Source of the DNA: Nocardia ninae NBRC 108245
GTDB lineage: Bacteria; Actinomycetota; Actinomycetes; Mycobacteriales; Mycobacteriaceae
Assembly (NCBI RefSeq): GCF_007990755.1
Contig: NZ_BJXA01000002.1
Location: forward strand, 248,001-312,000
Reading direction: 5' to 3'
DNA: 64,000 nt
Made by a program: the position numbers and the translations under genes. Below, piece by piece: positions 1 through 8,127 of this stretch. Positions within the stretch are counted from its first letter, which is position 1, and every line of letters begins with the position of its first letter. The notes beneath the pieces were generated by a model. It did no database searches and was not told where the DNA came from. It saw only the letters and a program-made list of their open reading frames with translations.

Positions 1-376
1 CCGGGTCGTCGACCAGCCGCCGCGTGCGCAGGTCGAGCAGCGCACTGACACTGCTGATCTCGGCGACGAGCGTCCCGTCCGGCTTGCGCAGGACATGCTC
101 GACACGGTGCGTCTTGCCCGTGCCCCAGACGAACGCACACGACACCTCGACCTCGTCGTCGCCGCGCAGTTCGTGGTGATAACGCAGGGTGGTTTCGAGA
201 TTGATCGGGCCGAGCCCGTCAGCAAGTAGCTTGTCGGGGGACAGCCCCGCCGCCTGCGCGCAGGCGAAGCGGGATTGATCCGCGTACTGCATGTAAACGG
301 TGTGCGCGACATGGTGCTGGGTGTCGAGCTCGTAGCTGCGGACGGCGAATCGGATGGTGAACGGTTCGGTGGTCAT
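1..376 (-). CDS. Acyl-CoA thioesterase, hotdog fold (3' end outside window)
   Basis: The 125 visible codons encode the N-terminal part of a 4-hydroxybenzoyl-CoA-thioesterase/YbgC-type hotdog protein, which hydrolyses acyl- or aroyl-CoA thioesters in the cytoplasm. The segment YELDTQHHVAHTVYMQY near residue 14 has the family pattern of an acidic residue, then H-V, then an aromatic stretch. The start ATG at 376 is chosen because GAGGAGG lies just upstream. It follows the acyl-CoA synthetase by 49 nt on the same strand, so the two probably form one unit that activates and releases acyl groups. The stop codon is beyond base 1. The family is fairly secure; the substrate is unknown. Confidence 0.8.
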   Translation of the reverse strand, partial: MTTEPFTIRFAVRSYELDTQHHVAHTVYMQYADQSRFACAQAAGLSPDKLLADGLGPINLETTLRYHHELRGDDEVEVSCAFVWGTGKTHRVEHVLRKPDGTLVAEISSVSALLDLRTRRLVDDP

Positions 377-425
377 GGTTGCCTCCTCGGCATTGCTTTG
401 GATGGGGACTGGTGACCGCATGTGG

Positions 426-2267
426 TCAAGCGGCGTACATGGCGGCGATGAGGTCGGCCTGCTCGGCGTGCACGATCGGACGTTTGACCTTCCCGGTCGA
501 CGTCAGCTCCCCGCTCTGGTCGGTCCACGGCGTCGGCAGCACCCGCCACGCCTTGACCTGCTGGAATGTGGCGAGCCGGGCATTGGCCGCCGCGACCGCC
601 GACTGCACCTCCGCCAGCACCACCGGGTGCTCGGCCAGTTCGGCCGGGCCGCCCGCGAGACCGCGCGCCGCCGCCCACGCCTGGACGACTTCGCTTGCCA
701 GGGTGAGCACGGCGACCAGATGCGGTCGCCGATCGCCGAAGACCAAGGCCTGACCGATGAGCGGGTGCTCCTTGAGCAGGTTCTCCACCGCGGCGGGCGC
801 GATGTTCTTACCGTTGGTGGTGATGATGATTTCCTTCTTCCGGCCGACCAGCGACAGGAAGCCGTCGGAATCCAGCACGCCGAGGTCACCGGTGTGCAGC
901 CAGCCGTCGCTGTCCACCAGTTCGGCTGTCTCCGTAGGTAATCCGAAGTAGCCCGGGGTACGCGCCGCGCCGCGGACCTGGATCTCGCCGTCGGGGGCGA
1001 GGCGCAACTCGATGCCCGGCAACGCGCGACCGACCGTCCCCAGTTTGAAGGCGACGGGGTTGTTGCCGGTGACCGCGCCGGTCATTTCCGTCATTCCGTA
1101 GACGTCGAGTATGAGCAGCCCGAGTCCCGCGAAGAAACGCGAAACCTCCACCGGCAGTGGGGCACCGGCGCTCATCGTGTACAGCACTCGGTCGAGTCCG
1201 AGCTGTGCACGCAGCCCCGCGAGCACCGAAGCGTCGGCCGCCGCGAACTTCTCGGCCGTTGCCGTGGTCGGCGACCGTCCGTACTGGCGACTCTCCACGT
1301 AGGCCCGCCCGGCCCGCATCGCCTCGGCGATGGTCGCGGTCTCGCCGTCCCGCGCGAGTCGCGCCTGGACGACGGCCATCATCTGTTCCCAATCCCGGGG
1401 TACGCCACGGAAGATGTGCGGGCGGGCCGCCCGCAACACGGCGGGCAACTGGGTGAGGTCGGCGCAGAAATGGGTGTGCGACCCGCGCACCACCGGCATG
1501 TACAGGTTGAACATCCGGGTGGACACGGCCGTGAACGGGATATGGGACACCTCGGTGCTGCGCGCCGCGGACGCGGCCGCCGACGAGACGGCCTCCTGGT
1601 AGAGCGCCATCCGATGGGTGATGATCACGCCCTTCGGATTACCGGTGGTCCCCGAGGTGTAGAGCAGGGTGAGCGTACTTTCGGGAGTCAGTGCCTGCCA
1701 ACGTTTGTCGATCGGTGCGGTCGCCAGCCGCTGCTGCCCGATGCGCAAAAGCTCAGTCCAGCTGAGGAATTGATCGCCGGGGGGACAGACCGCCGCGTCG
1801 ACCACGATCACCTTGCGCAGTTCCGGCAGGTCGGCCAGCACCGGCAGCCAGCGGTCGAGCTGTTCCTGACCATCGAGGACGGCGTACTTCGCGCCGCAAT
1901 CCCTTGCGACATAGGCGATCTGGTCGGCGGCGAGGCCATCGTGGACGGTGCTGGGGATCCCGCCCGCATGCACCGCACCGAGGTCGGCGAGGACGTGCTC
2001 GGTGTGGTTGCCCAGCGCCAGGACCACCACGTCATCGGGTGCCATACCCAACTCGGCAAACCCTGTGGCAACCTCCAGCACTCGCTGCCGCGTCTCGCCC
2101 CATGTGATGGTCGAACCGTGCTGGGTGAACGCGGGCAACTCGCCATGGTGGCGTGCCGTGTCGGCGAGAGCATCGCAGATCGTCCGGCCCGCGATCGCTC
2201 GCTCGAACTCCGCCCGTTCCGTCGCCGCCTGCGCGCCGCCGACCACCGGACTACTCAACAACTTCAT
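426..2267 (-). CDS. Long-chain acyl-CoA synthetase (AMP-forming, FadD15-like)
   Basis: A 613-residue adenylate-forming enzyme that activates a carboxylic acid to acyl-AMP and then acyl-CoA. The phosphate-binding loop YTSGTTGNPKG is near residue 200, the DVYGMTEMTG motif near 390, the hinge HTGDLG near 460, and the C-terminal VGRKKEIIITTNGKNIAP near 480 carries the FAAL/FadD15-type ending. ATG 2267 is preferred over an upstream GTG (2291) because AGGG precedes it and the extra residues are not family-like. It is divergent from an XRE-type regulator 85 nt away and is followed by a thioesterase. The chain length of the substrate cannot be read from sequence. Confidence 0.9.
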   Translation of the reverse strand: MKLLSSPVVGGAQAATERAEFERAIAGRTICDALADTARHHGELPAFTQHGSTITWGETRQRVLEVATGFAELGMAPDDVVVLALGNHTEHVLADLGAVHAGGIPSTVHDGLAADQIAYVARDCGAKYAVLDGQEQLDRWLPVLADLPELRKVIVVDAAVCPPGDQFLSWTELLRIGQQRLATAPIDKRWQALTPESTLTLLYTSGTTGNPKGVIITHRMALYQEAVSSAAASAARSTEVSHIPFTAVSTRMFNLYMPVVRGSHTHFCADLTQLPAVLRAARPHIFRGVPRDWEQMMAVVQARLARDGETATIAEAMRAGRAYVESRQYGRSPTTATAEKFAAADASVLAGLRAQLGLDRVLYTMSAGAPLPVEVSRFFAGLGLLILDVYGMTEMTGAVTGNNPVAFKLGTVGRALPGIELRLAPDGEIQVRGAARTPGYFGLPTETAELVDSDGWLHTGDLGVLDSDGFLSLVGRKKEIIITTNGKNIAPAAVENLLKEHPLIGQALVFGDRRPHLVAVLTLASEVVQAWAAARGLAGGPAELAEHPVVLAEVQSAVAAANARLATFQQVKAWRVLPTPWTDQSGELTSTGKVKRPIVHAEQADLIAAMYAA

Positions 2268-2320
2268 GAGTGAGAACCCTGCGCAGCCCACGACGGGGAT
2301 ACCAAGAGTCTCGCGACACT

Positions 2321-2335
2321 GGTGTTGGCAACACC
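2321..2335. promoter_or_regulatory. Perfect inverted repeat, probable operator of the XRE regulator
   Basis: GGTGTTGGCAACACC is a perfect 7-bp inverted repeat around a single G. It lies in the divergent gap between the acyl-CoA synthetase and the regulator at 2353. Its size and place fit an autoregulatory site for the neighbouring helix-turn-helix protein; binding is inferred. Confidence 0.5.
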
Positions 2336-2352
2336 TGGCAACCGATTGCTCG

Positions 2353-3231
2353 ATGATGGATCATGGGCCGGTGCCTGTGACCGCCCCATCCGCCCGCCGT
2401 ACCGAGCTCGCGGCCTTCCTGCGTAGCCGCAGGGACCGCGTCACGCCCGCCGATGTCGGCATGCCGCCCGGATTGCGGCGCCGGACACCGGGTTTGCGGC
2501 GGGAAGAGGTCGCCCTGCTCTCCGGGATCGGCGTCACCTGGTACACCTGGCTGGAACAGGGCAGGCCGATCAATGTCAGCGGGCGGGTGCTCGACGCGAT
2601 CGCCGACACCCTCCAGCTCAGCGATCCTGAGCGCGAACACCTCTACCACCTGGCCGACGTGCCGATCGCTACGGTCGCGACCAGCGCCGCCCGCATCACG
2701 CCCACCGTGCAGGCGATTCTCGACAGCATGTCCGGGTTCCCGGCCGCGGCGCTCAACAGCCGCTGGGATCTGCTCGGCTGGAACACCCCGTGTGCGGCGT
2801 TGTGGCCGCGGCTGACCGCGCCGGACAGCTCCCGCAACGTGCTGTGGGAGCTGTTCACCACCCCGGAGTGCTGCCGCCGCTTCGTGAACCGGGATACCGG
2901 GTTGCCGCACATGGTGGCCTCGTTCCGGGCCGCTTTCGGACAGCACCTCGAAGACCCGTCATGGACCGAACTGATCCGCCGGCTCGCGGCGGCCAGCCCG
3001 GAGTTCGCACGCCTGTGGGCCACCCACGATGTGGCGACCCCACCCAGCGCCATCATGACCTACCGGCACGCCGCAATCGGTGACCTCTCGTTCTCACTGA
3101 CCCGCCTCGACCTCACGGCAACCCCCGAGACCCTCATCACCGTGTGGACCCCGGCCGACGAGGAGAGCAAGCACCGAATGGACTGGCTACTCGCGCACCC
3201 CGACGCCCCCTCCGTCGACCACACACACTGA
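2353..3231 (+). CDS. XRE-family regulator with MmyB-like ligand-binding domain
   Basis: A 292-residue regulator. Residues about 10-90 form a helix-turn-helix with LRRRTPGLRREEVALLSGI followed by GVTWYTWLEQG, the signature of the MmyB group common in actinobacteria. Residues about 110-270 match the PAS-like MmyB ligand-binding domain, with paired Trp and Asp/Asn residues (SRWDLLGWN). In this family the C-terminal domain is thought to bind fatty acids or other small ligands. ATG 2353 (or 2356) is possible, but GTG 2377 is a real alternative because no strong ribosome site is seen. Divergence from an acyl-CoA synthetase suggests control of that operon. Confidence 0.85.
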   Translation: MMDHGPVPVTAPSARRTELAAFLRSRRDRVTPADVGMPPGLRRRTPGLRREEVALLSGIGVTWYTWLEQGRPINVSGRVLDAIADTLQLSDPEREHLYHLADVPIATVATSAARITPTVQAILDSMSGFPAAALNSRWDLLGWNTPCAALWPRLTAPDSSRNVLWELFTTPECCRRFVNRDTGLPHMVASFRAAFGQHLEDPSWTELIRRLAAASPEFARLWATHDVATPPSAIMTYRHAAIGDLSFSLTRLDLTATPETLITVWTPADEESKHRMDWLLAHPDAPSVDHTH

Positions 3232-3240
3232 GACCCCAAC

Positions 3241-3298
3241 GCGGATCCGCACTGGTTGCGGGCCTCCGAAGTCGGTGCGGATCCCGAGAGCGAGTGCA
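3241..3298. repeat. Intergenic palindromic repeat, copy 1 (partial)
   Basis: This stretch just after the regulator's stop contains GCGGATCCGCAC and, 24 nt on, GTGCGGATCCCGAGAG, which pair over about 11 bp. The right arm continues as CGAGTGC and matches 22 of 23 bases of the right arm of the 72-bp element at 41747-41818. Two similar palindromes, each directly behind a stop codon 38 kb apart, indicate a dispersed repeat family rather than chance hairpins. Confidence 0.6.
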
Positions 3299-3412
3299 GG
3301 ATCCACGGGGAACCTGGGTGGTATCCGAGTGGCGTGCGCACTGCGGGCGTCCGGAGCGGTTAGGGTGGACGTGCCCATGCGGACGTGGCGGCGTCCCTGG
3401 GTGAACGGGGAA

Positions 3413-3456
3413 GTGGCCCGCCCGGCCGGAGCGCGAGTTCCAGCCGGGCGGGCCAC
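3413..3456. terminator. Strong 14-bp hairpin upstream of the permease
   Basis: GTGGCCCGCCCGGC (3413-3426) and GCCGGGCGGGCCAC (3443-3456) are perfectly complementary, with a 16-nt loop. No U-run follows. It lies 58 nt before the permease start and downstream of a TANNNT-type -10 box (TAGGGT, 3361-3366), so it would sit in the permease leader. It may terminate the preceding gene or act as a leader attenuator; the sequence does not decide. Confidence 0.5.
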
Positions 3457-3514
3457 ACACCGGATCCGCGCACGGCCCGCGCGTCAACAGAGATCATCTG
3501 GGTATTGGACGAAG

Positions 3515-4828
3515 ATGGCCCTCGCACTGAAACGGGCGGTGAGCACACCGCTGCTGTATTTCTTCATTCTCGGCGACATCCTCGGGGCCGGCGTCTACGT
3601 GCTGGTCGGTGCGGTGGCCGGCGAATCGGGCGGTGCGATCTGGCTGCCGTTGCTCACCGCGCTCGTGCTCGCCACCCTCACCGCCGGTTCCTACGCCGAG
3701 CTGGTCACCAAGTTTCCGCGCGCAGGCGGTTCGGCGCACTACGTGACCACCGCTTTCGGGCCTGCCGCCGGATCGTTCGTCGGATTCTGCATGCTCGCCG
3801 CCGGGTTGGTCTCGGTGGGCGCGCTGGCCAGGGCGTTCGCGGGGGACTACCTGCAAGCGCTGATCTCGCTGCCGTCGATGGCGGTCGTGGTGGTGTTCCT
3901 GGCCGCGCTGGCTGCACTCAATATTCGCGGGATCAAGGAATCGTTGCGCGCCAACGTGGTGGCGACACTGGTCGAGCTCGGCGGTCTGGTGCTGATCATC
4001 GGCCTCGGTGCCTGGATCATCGCGCGCGGCGACGCCGACCTGGATCGGCTCACCCAGGTCGGTACCGCCGACCATGGTGCGGTCGGTGCGGTACTGGCGG
4101 GCACGGTGCTGGCTTTCTACTCGTTCGTCGGATTCGAGACGTCGGTGAACCTGGCCGAGGAAGTGGAGAACCCGCGAAAGTCGTATCCCACAGCACTGTT
4201 CGCGGCTCTGCTCACCGCGGGTGTGGTGTACGTATTGATCGGCATCGTCGCCAGCGCGAGTGTGCCGACAGAGCAACTGACACAGTCCAGCGGACCGCTG
4301 CTGGAGGTCGTCCGCGCGGCCGGTGACATACCGGACTGGGTGTTCAGCCTGATCGCGCTGGTGGCGGTCGCCAATGGTGCGCTGCTCACCGGCATCATGT
4401 CGTCCCGGTTGGCCTACGGCATGGCGCGTGACGGGTTGCTGCCGCCGGTGCTGAGCCGGATCCTGCCAGGCCGCCGCACCCCATGGGTCGCGATTCTGGC
4501 GACGACCGCAGTGTCGCTGATCCTCGCCCTGACCGGTGAAGTCGATTCGCTGGCAGCGACATTGGTGCTGCTGCTCCTGATCGTCTTCTCCGCGGTCAAC
4601 GCGGCGGTGCTGGTGCTACGGAACACCGAGGGGGAGACGGATCATTTCCGGATCCCGACCGTCATACCGTGGCTGGCGCTGGCGTCGTGCCTGTTCCTGT
4701 TCACCCGGATCGAGGGCGAGGTCTGGGTACGCGGTCTGATCCTGGTCGGGGTCGGCGTGCTGCTCGCCGCCGTCAACGCGGCCCGCGCGCGCCGGGGCGA
4801 TCTGGTGCTGCAAGGTCAGGACAGTTAG
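3515..4828 (+). CDS. APC-family amino acid permease
   Basis: A 437-residue integral membrane protein with about 12 hydrophobic segments, starting with STPLLYFFILGDILGAGVYV. The GAGVY motif in TM1, the AGSYAEL segment in TM2 and GFETSVNLAEE in TM6 are typical of the amino acid-polyamine-organocation superfamily, which exchanges or symports amino acids or amines across the cytoplasmic membrane. ATG 3515 is chosen because the membrane domain begins directly after it; the ribosome site is weak. A TAGGGT -10 box at 3361 and a strong leader hairpin lie upstream. The substrate is not predictable here. Confidence 0.88.
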   Translation: MALALKRAVSTPLLYFFILGDILGAGVYVLVGAVAGESGGAIWLPLLTALVLATLTAGSYAELVTKFPRAGGSAHYVTTAFGPAAGSFVGFCMLAAGLVSVGALARAFAGDYLQALISLPSMAVVVVFLAALAALNIRGIKESLRANVVATLVELGGLVLIIGLGAWIIARGDADLDRLTQVGTADHGAVGAVLAGTVLAFYSFVGFETSVNLAEEVENPRKSYPTALFAALLTAGVVYVLIGIVASASVPTEQLTQSSGPLLEVVRAAGDIPDWVFSLIALVAVANGALLTGIMSSRLAYGMARDGLLPPVLSRILPGRRTPWVAILATTAVSLILALTGEVDSLAATLVLLLLIVFSAVNAAVLVLRNTEGETDHFRIPTVIPWLALASCLFLFTRIEGEVWVRGLILVGVGVLLAAVNAARARRGDLVLQGQDS

Positions 4829-4908
4829 GCCGAATTCGTTACGGGCAGTGCGCGATCCGAGCTCGGCGCCGTCACCGCATAACGGGCGGGGGACTTTGTG
4901 CGAACGGC

Positions 4909-5118
4909 TCAACTCGCGCGACGACTGCGCTTGCGATGACTGGTATCGCACAGCGGATAGTTCTTCGACCGCTTGCACAGACACAACGCCACCTGAAACC
5001 GATCACAGTCGATTCGAGTGCCGTCGGCGGTCACGATCTCCACCGGCCCTTCGATCAGCGCCGGCCCGTCCTCGGTGAAAGTTATTCGCCGCCGGTCACT
5101 TTCGGGTCCTGTCGGCAC
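4909..5118 (-). CDS. CDGSH-type iron-sulfur domain protein
   Basis: A 69-residue protein whose C-terminal half, CLCKRSKNYPLCDTSH, carries the CxC...CxxxH ligand set of CDGSH (mitoNEET-like) proteins, with Thr in place of Gly. These proteins bind a redox-active 2Fe-2S cluster through three Cys and one His. GTG 5118 has GAGGAA about 10 nt upstream and overlaps the end of the methyltransferase gene by 23 nt, so the two are translationally coupled. It is the last gene of a three-gene unit with a haem-oxygenase-like di-iron protein and a methyltransferase. Cluster binding is well supported; the partner is unknown. Confidence 0.85.
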   Translation of the reverse strand: MPTGPESDRRRITFTEDGPALIEGPVEIVTADGTRIDCDRFQVALCLCKRSKNYPLCDTSHRKRSRRAS

Positions 5119-5788
5119 GGATCACCACCAATTCCTCGTCCTGCTGCCCCGGTTGGATCAGTCCTTCGTCGACGAGGTGATCGCTGCATTGTCGCATCAC
5201 GGGCCCGAACGGGATCGTCGTGCGCGCGACCGCCGCGGCCTTCAACCCGCCCCGCCGCAGCTGCGTGATGGTCAGGTCCGGGTCGGCGACCATCGAGTGC
5301 ACGATCAACGCGGTCCCGTTGGGGGCCAGCAGGTGCGGGGTCGCCGCGCAGAGCCGGTCCAGGAACGACCGGCCGTCCTGCCCGGCATGCCAGGCCCGCG
5401 CCCGGCCACGGGGCGGTGGCCCCTGCCGGACCGGCACATACGGGGGATTGGCGAGCAGCACATCGAATTGACGATGTCGCAGCATCGCCTCGAAATCCCC
5501 GCGCAGCACCTCGACGTCGATGCCGCGCAGCCGGCAATTGAGCCAGGTGGACATGCTCGCCCGGCGCGAGATGTCGACCGCGGTCACCGAGGCGGCCCCC
5601 GCCAGACCCGCGTGTACGGCCAGCGCGCCGGTTCCGCTACAGATATCGACCACGCGCCCGCCACGGGGGAGTGCGGCATCGGCCAGCGCGGCGGCCAGCA
5701 ACCATGTGTCTGTCTGCGGTCGGTAAACACCCGGGGTGCGTATCAACATCACTTTCGGGCAATGCCCGTCCGCGGCGCGATCAATCAT
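5096..5788 (-). CDS. HemK/PrmC-like class I methyltransferase
   Basis: A 230-residue S-adenosylmethionine-dependent methyltransferase. Motif I is VVDICSGTGALAV and the catalytic NPPY is present as LLANPPYVPV, which marks glutamine/adenine N-methyltransferases such as PrmC/HemK. It lacks the long N-terminal helical domain of true PrmC, so it is the short actinobacterial type. ATG 5788 overlaps the stop of the preceding gene by 8 nt; ATG 5749 (MLIRTPGVYRPQ) is an alternative with a GAAAG box. The substrate may be a protein glutamine, but the steady company of iron proteins leaves this open. Confidence 0.8.
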   Translation of the reverse strand: MIDRAADGHCPKVMLIRTPGVYRPQTDTWLLAAALADAALPRGGRVVDICSGTGALAVHAGLAGAASVTAVDISRRASMSTWLNCRLRGIDVEVLRGDFEAMLRHRQFDVLLANPPYVPVRQGPPPRGRARAWHAGQDGRSFLDRLCAATPHLLAPNGTALIVHSMVADPDLTITQLRRGGLKAAAVARTTIPFGPVMRQCSDHLVDEGLIQPGQQDEELVVIRADRTRK

Positions 5789-6782
5789 GATCACCCAGGG
5801 GTTCGCGCAGCGAAGTACGGTCCGCGCGCCAGCACCCGAGCACGTGGTCGCCGAAGCGGTCCTCCAGCATGTTGGTCACCTGGATGCCCAGCACCACGGA
5901 CTCGCGCAACTCGGGTTCCCGGTCGAGCAGGTCGGTGATCACCTCGCGCATCACCTGCTCGTGCACGGCGTCGGCCTCGACGTGCTCGTTGTAGAACAGT
6001 GCACAGGCCGGATCGGAATCCCAGCGGCCCAGCGCCTGCGCCATCCGGCGTGAGCCGGGCGGGGAGGTGATCTCCACGGTCGCGAAATGCCCGACGAGCG
6101 CGCCGCGCCAGGCGCGATGCAGGCCGAACAGCGACATCATGTCGACCAGCGCGAGCATCGGCGCGGGCACGATGTCGAGGTAATGCAGATAGTCCGGATT
6201 CAATCCGGCACCGGCCAGCAGGTCGGCGTAGAGCGTGGCGTGCACGCGTTCACCGCGCCCGCCGCCGAACTCGTCGAACTCGACCGCGACCAGCGACGCT
6301 TTGGCCTGACCACGCAGCCGGGGAATCACCCACGCGTACGGATCGGCTTCCTTGTGGTGGTAGATCGAGCGGTGCACGAAGTACTCGCGCAACTGCCACG
6401 GCTCACCCTCGTCCCGCAGAAACGCGCTGACCCCCGACTCCTCGACCGGAGTCACCAGCAACTGCTCGAGTTCGGCGTCCAGATCGGTCCCGCCGGGCAC
6501 GTCCGCCCGCAACGCGCGCAGATAGTGCTGCTCCATCGTCGCGCGCAGGGCGAGCAGTCCCGGATCCCACTCCCAGCCGTCGTCGACCGCCTGGTAACCG
6601 TAGTAATGCAGTTCGTAGCAGGTATGCAGGGCGAGCTGGAAGTCCTCGCCGTACGGGTCGACCTCGGGCAGCGTCGGGACAGCATTGCCCGGAGCGCCCG
6701 AGAGCACATCGATGATCCCGGCGGACAGCTCGCCGCGCGGCGCGGGTAAGGCGCCGACCTCGGTGTGGTGAGAGGTAGTCAT
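5781..6782 (-). CDS. Iron-containing redox enzyme, haem-oxygenase-like fold
   Basis: A 333-residue mainly helical protein of the Haem_oxygenas_2 type, a family with a haem-oxygenase-like fold that binds non-haem di-iron. Candidate ligands are the His/Glu clusters YELHYYGY near residue 60, YFVHRSIYHHKEADPYAW near 140 and YNEHVEADAVHEQ near 280. ATG 6782 has a GGAG box. It heads a minus-strand operon with a methyltransferase and a CDGSH iron-sulfur protein. Members of the fold cleave C-C bonds or oxidise amines; which applies here cannot be told. It does not carry the catabolic-locus operator and is not a classical haem oxygenase. Confidence 0.8.
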   Translation of the reverse strand: MTTSHHTEVGALPAPRGELSAGIIDVLSGAPGNAVPTLPEVDPYGEDFQLALHTCYELHYYGYQAVDDGWEWDPGLLALRATMEQHYLRALRADVPGGTDLDAELEQLLVTPVEESGVSAFLRDEGEPWQLREYFVHRSIYHHKEADPYAWVIPRLRGQAKASLVAVEFDEFGGGRGERVHATLYADLLAGAGLNPDYLHYLDIVPAPMLALVDMMSLFGLHRAWRGALVGHFATVEITSPPGSRRMAQALGRWDSDPACALFYNEHVEADAVHEQVMREVITDLLDREPELRESVVLGIQVTNMLEDRFGDHVLGCWRADRTSLREPLGDHD

Positions 6783-7049
6783 GATCTCCAGATACCCCTG
6801 ATCCAGCACTCGACGCGCAACTTCGCGCACCGGCGACATCGACCTCGTCACACACCACACTCGCGCTGGCCGCCGAACACGCGGGCCGCCGCCGGTCCGG
6901 CCTCGTTTGTGGGGACCGACGATGGGCATACCGGAACTGCTGATGAGCTCGGGGTGTGTGCATGAATCGGACTGCCGCCGAGGGCGTGAGCGGATGATCA
7001 TGACCGCACCACAGGCGAAGTGTTCCGTTGTCAGGATCGAGGTGCTGTG

Positions 7050-7799
7050 ATGACCGACGGGGGTTCCCCCGAGAACGTCGCCGAGCAACTGTCGGCGGCT
7101 TACGCCCACGCGTCCGGCTTGTTGTGGTCCGAGCAAGCTGTGGCCGAAGCGCTCGCGCGGATCACCTCGTTGGCCGCCGACGTGATTCCGGAAAGCTCGG
7201 GCTCCGGCATCAGCTTGCTCGACAGTGCGGGTCAGCGCACCACGTCCGCGGCTACCGACCCGTTGGTGGCGGAGGCCGACGCACTGCAATACAGGCTCGA
7301 ACAAGGACCCTGCCTGACGGCCTGGAACGACCACCTGCTGATCCGCGTGGACAACGTGGCCCGCGACCCGCGCTGGTCGCAATGGGCTTCGCGCGCAACT
7401 GAATTGGGCATAGCGTCGGTGTTGTCCGCGCCACTGGTGGCCGACGGCGACACCCTCGGTGCGGTGAAGGTGTATTCCAGCAGGCCGCACGCCTACACCG
7501 AGGTCAGCGAGGATCTACTGCGCCGGTTCGCCGAACTGATCAGCATCCTGTTGCTCCAGCTGCAGACCGCGCAGTCCACCCAGCAATTCAGCGACAACCT
7601 CAAAGACGCACTCCAGTCGCGCGAAACCATCGCGTTCGCCCGCGGCATCCTGATGGTGCGCGAGCAAGTCGACGCCGATCGCGCCTACCTGCGCCTGATC
7701 GAGCTGGCCGGCCAGCGGCGGATGCCGATCCGCGCGGTCGCTGCCGAGATCGTCGCGTCGACCGCTCGTAATGCAGAGGCCGGCCATGGATCGTTCTGA
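7050..7799 (+). CDS. GAF-ANTAR antitermination regulator
   Basis: A 249-residue regulator with a GAF sensory domain at about residues 25-165 and an ANTAR RNA-binding domain at about 185-245 (RETIAFARGILMVREQVDAD). ANTAR proteins bind paired hexaloop hairpins in leader RNA and prevent termination. ATG 7050 is chosen because GAGG lies 9 nt upstream. The stop overlaps the next small gene by 14 nt, so they are coupled. It is one of four GAF-ANTAR proteins in the window. The GAF ligand is unknown. Confidence 0.88.
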   Translation: MTDGGSPENVAEQLSAAYAHASGLLWSEQAVAEALARITSLAADVIPESSGSGISLLDSAGQRTTSAATDPLVAEADALQYRLEQGPCLTAWNDHLLIRVDNVARDPRWSQWASRATELGIASVLSAPLVADGDTLGAVKVYSSRPHAYTEVSEDLLRRFAELISILLLQLQTAQSTQQFSDNLKDALQSRETIAFARGILMVREQVDADRAYLRLIELAGQRRMPIRAVAAEIVASTARNAEAGHGSF

Positions 7800-8127
7800 T
7801 GCGAACGGCTACCGGGATCGACTGGCCGCGGCATACCGAGCCAGCGAGCTGACCGTCAACGAGTTGTGGCTGCGCTACTTCGCCCTCGGCGGCATCATCG
7901 GCCGGATGGAGATGGAGGCGTACCTGAGCGGATTGATGGAGCTACCGCCACTGCAGCACGACATGCTCGCGCTCGCGATCAACGAACGGCTGGACGAGAT
8001 CGCCCCGGCGCGAGCCCCTTACCTGCCCGTCGATCCACCGGAAAGCGTCAATCGGGAAACCGGCGGACCCGCGGCGAACCCCGTCACTTCGCGGCGCACG
8101 CCCGCCGAGCCCGACACCGAGAATTAG
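7786..8127 (+). CDS. Hypothetical protein coupled to a GAF-ANTAR regulator
   Basis: A 113-residue soluble protein that I do not recognise. The conserved-looking core is ELWLRYFALGGIIGRMEME at residues 25-43, followed by an amphipathic helix (MLALAINERLDEI) and a disordered Pro-rich tail. ATG 7786 has AGAGG upstream and lies inside the regulator gene, so its translation depends on it. This implies a partner, anti-factor or output role for the regulator. The final codons overlap the convergent DUF4142 gene by 4 nt. Confidence 0.75.
   Translation: MDRSDANGYRDRLAAAYRASELTVNELWLRYFALGGIIGRMEMEAYLSGLMELPPLQHDMLALAINERLDEIAPARAPYLPVDPPESVNRETGGPAANPVTSRRTPAEPDTEN

Noticed and set aside
3299-3412. 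Guanidine (ykkC-type) or other known riboswitch before the permease
   Set aside because: None of the conserved blocks I know for ykkC, glycine or lysine riboswitches could be matched; only the simple hairpin at 3413 is supported.
5781-6782. A classical haem oxygenase linked to the tetrapyrrole locus
   Set aside because: The sequence fits the Haem_oxygenas_2 di-iron group, it is 8 kb away, and it has no 17-bp dyad in its promoter.
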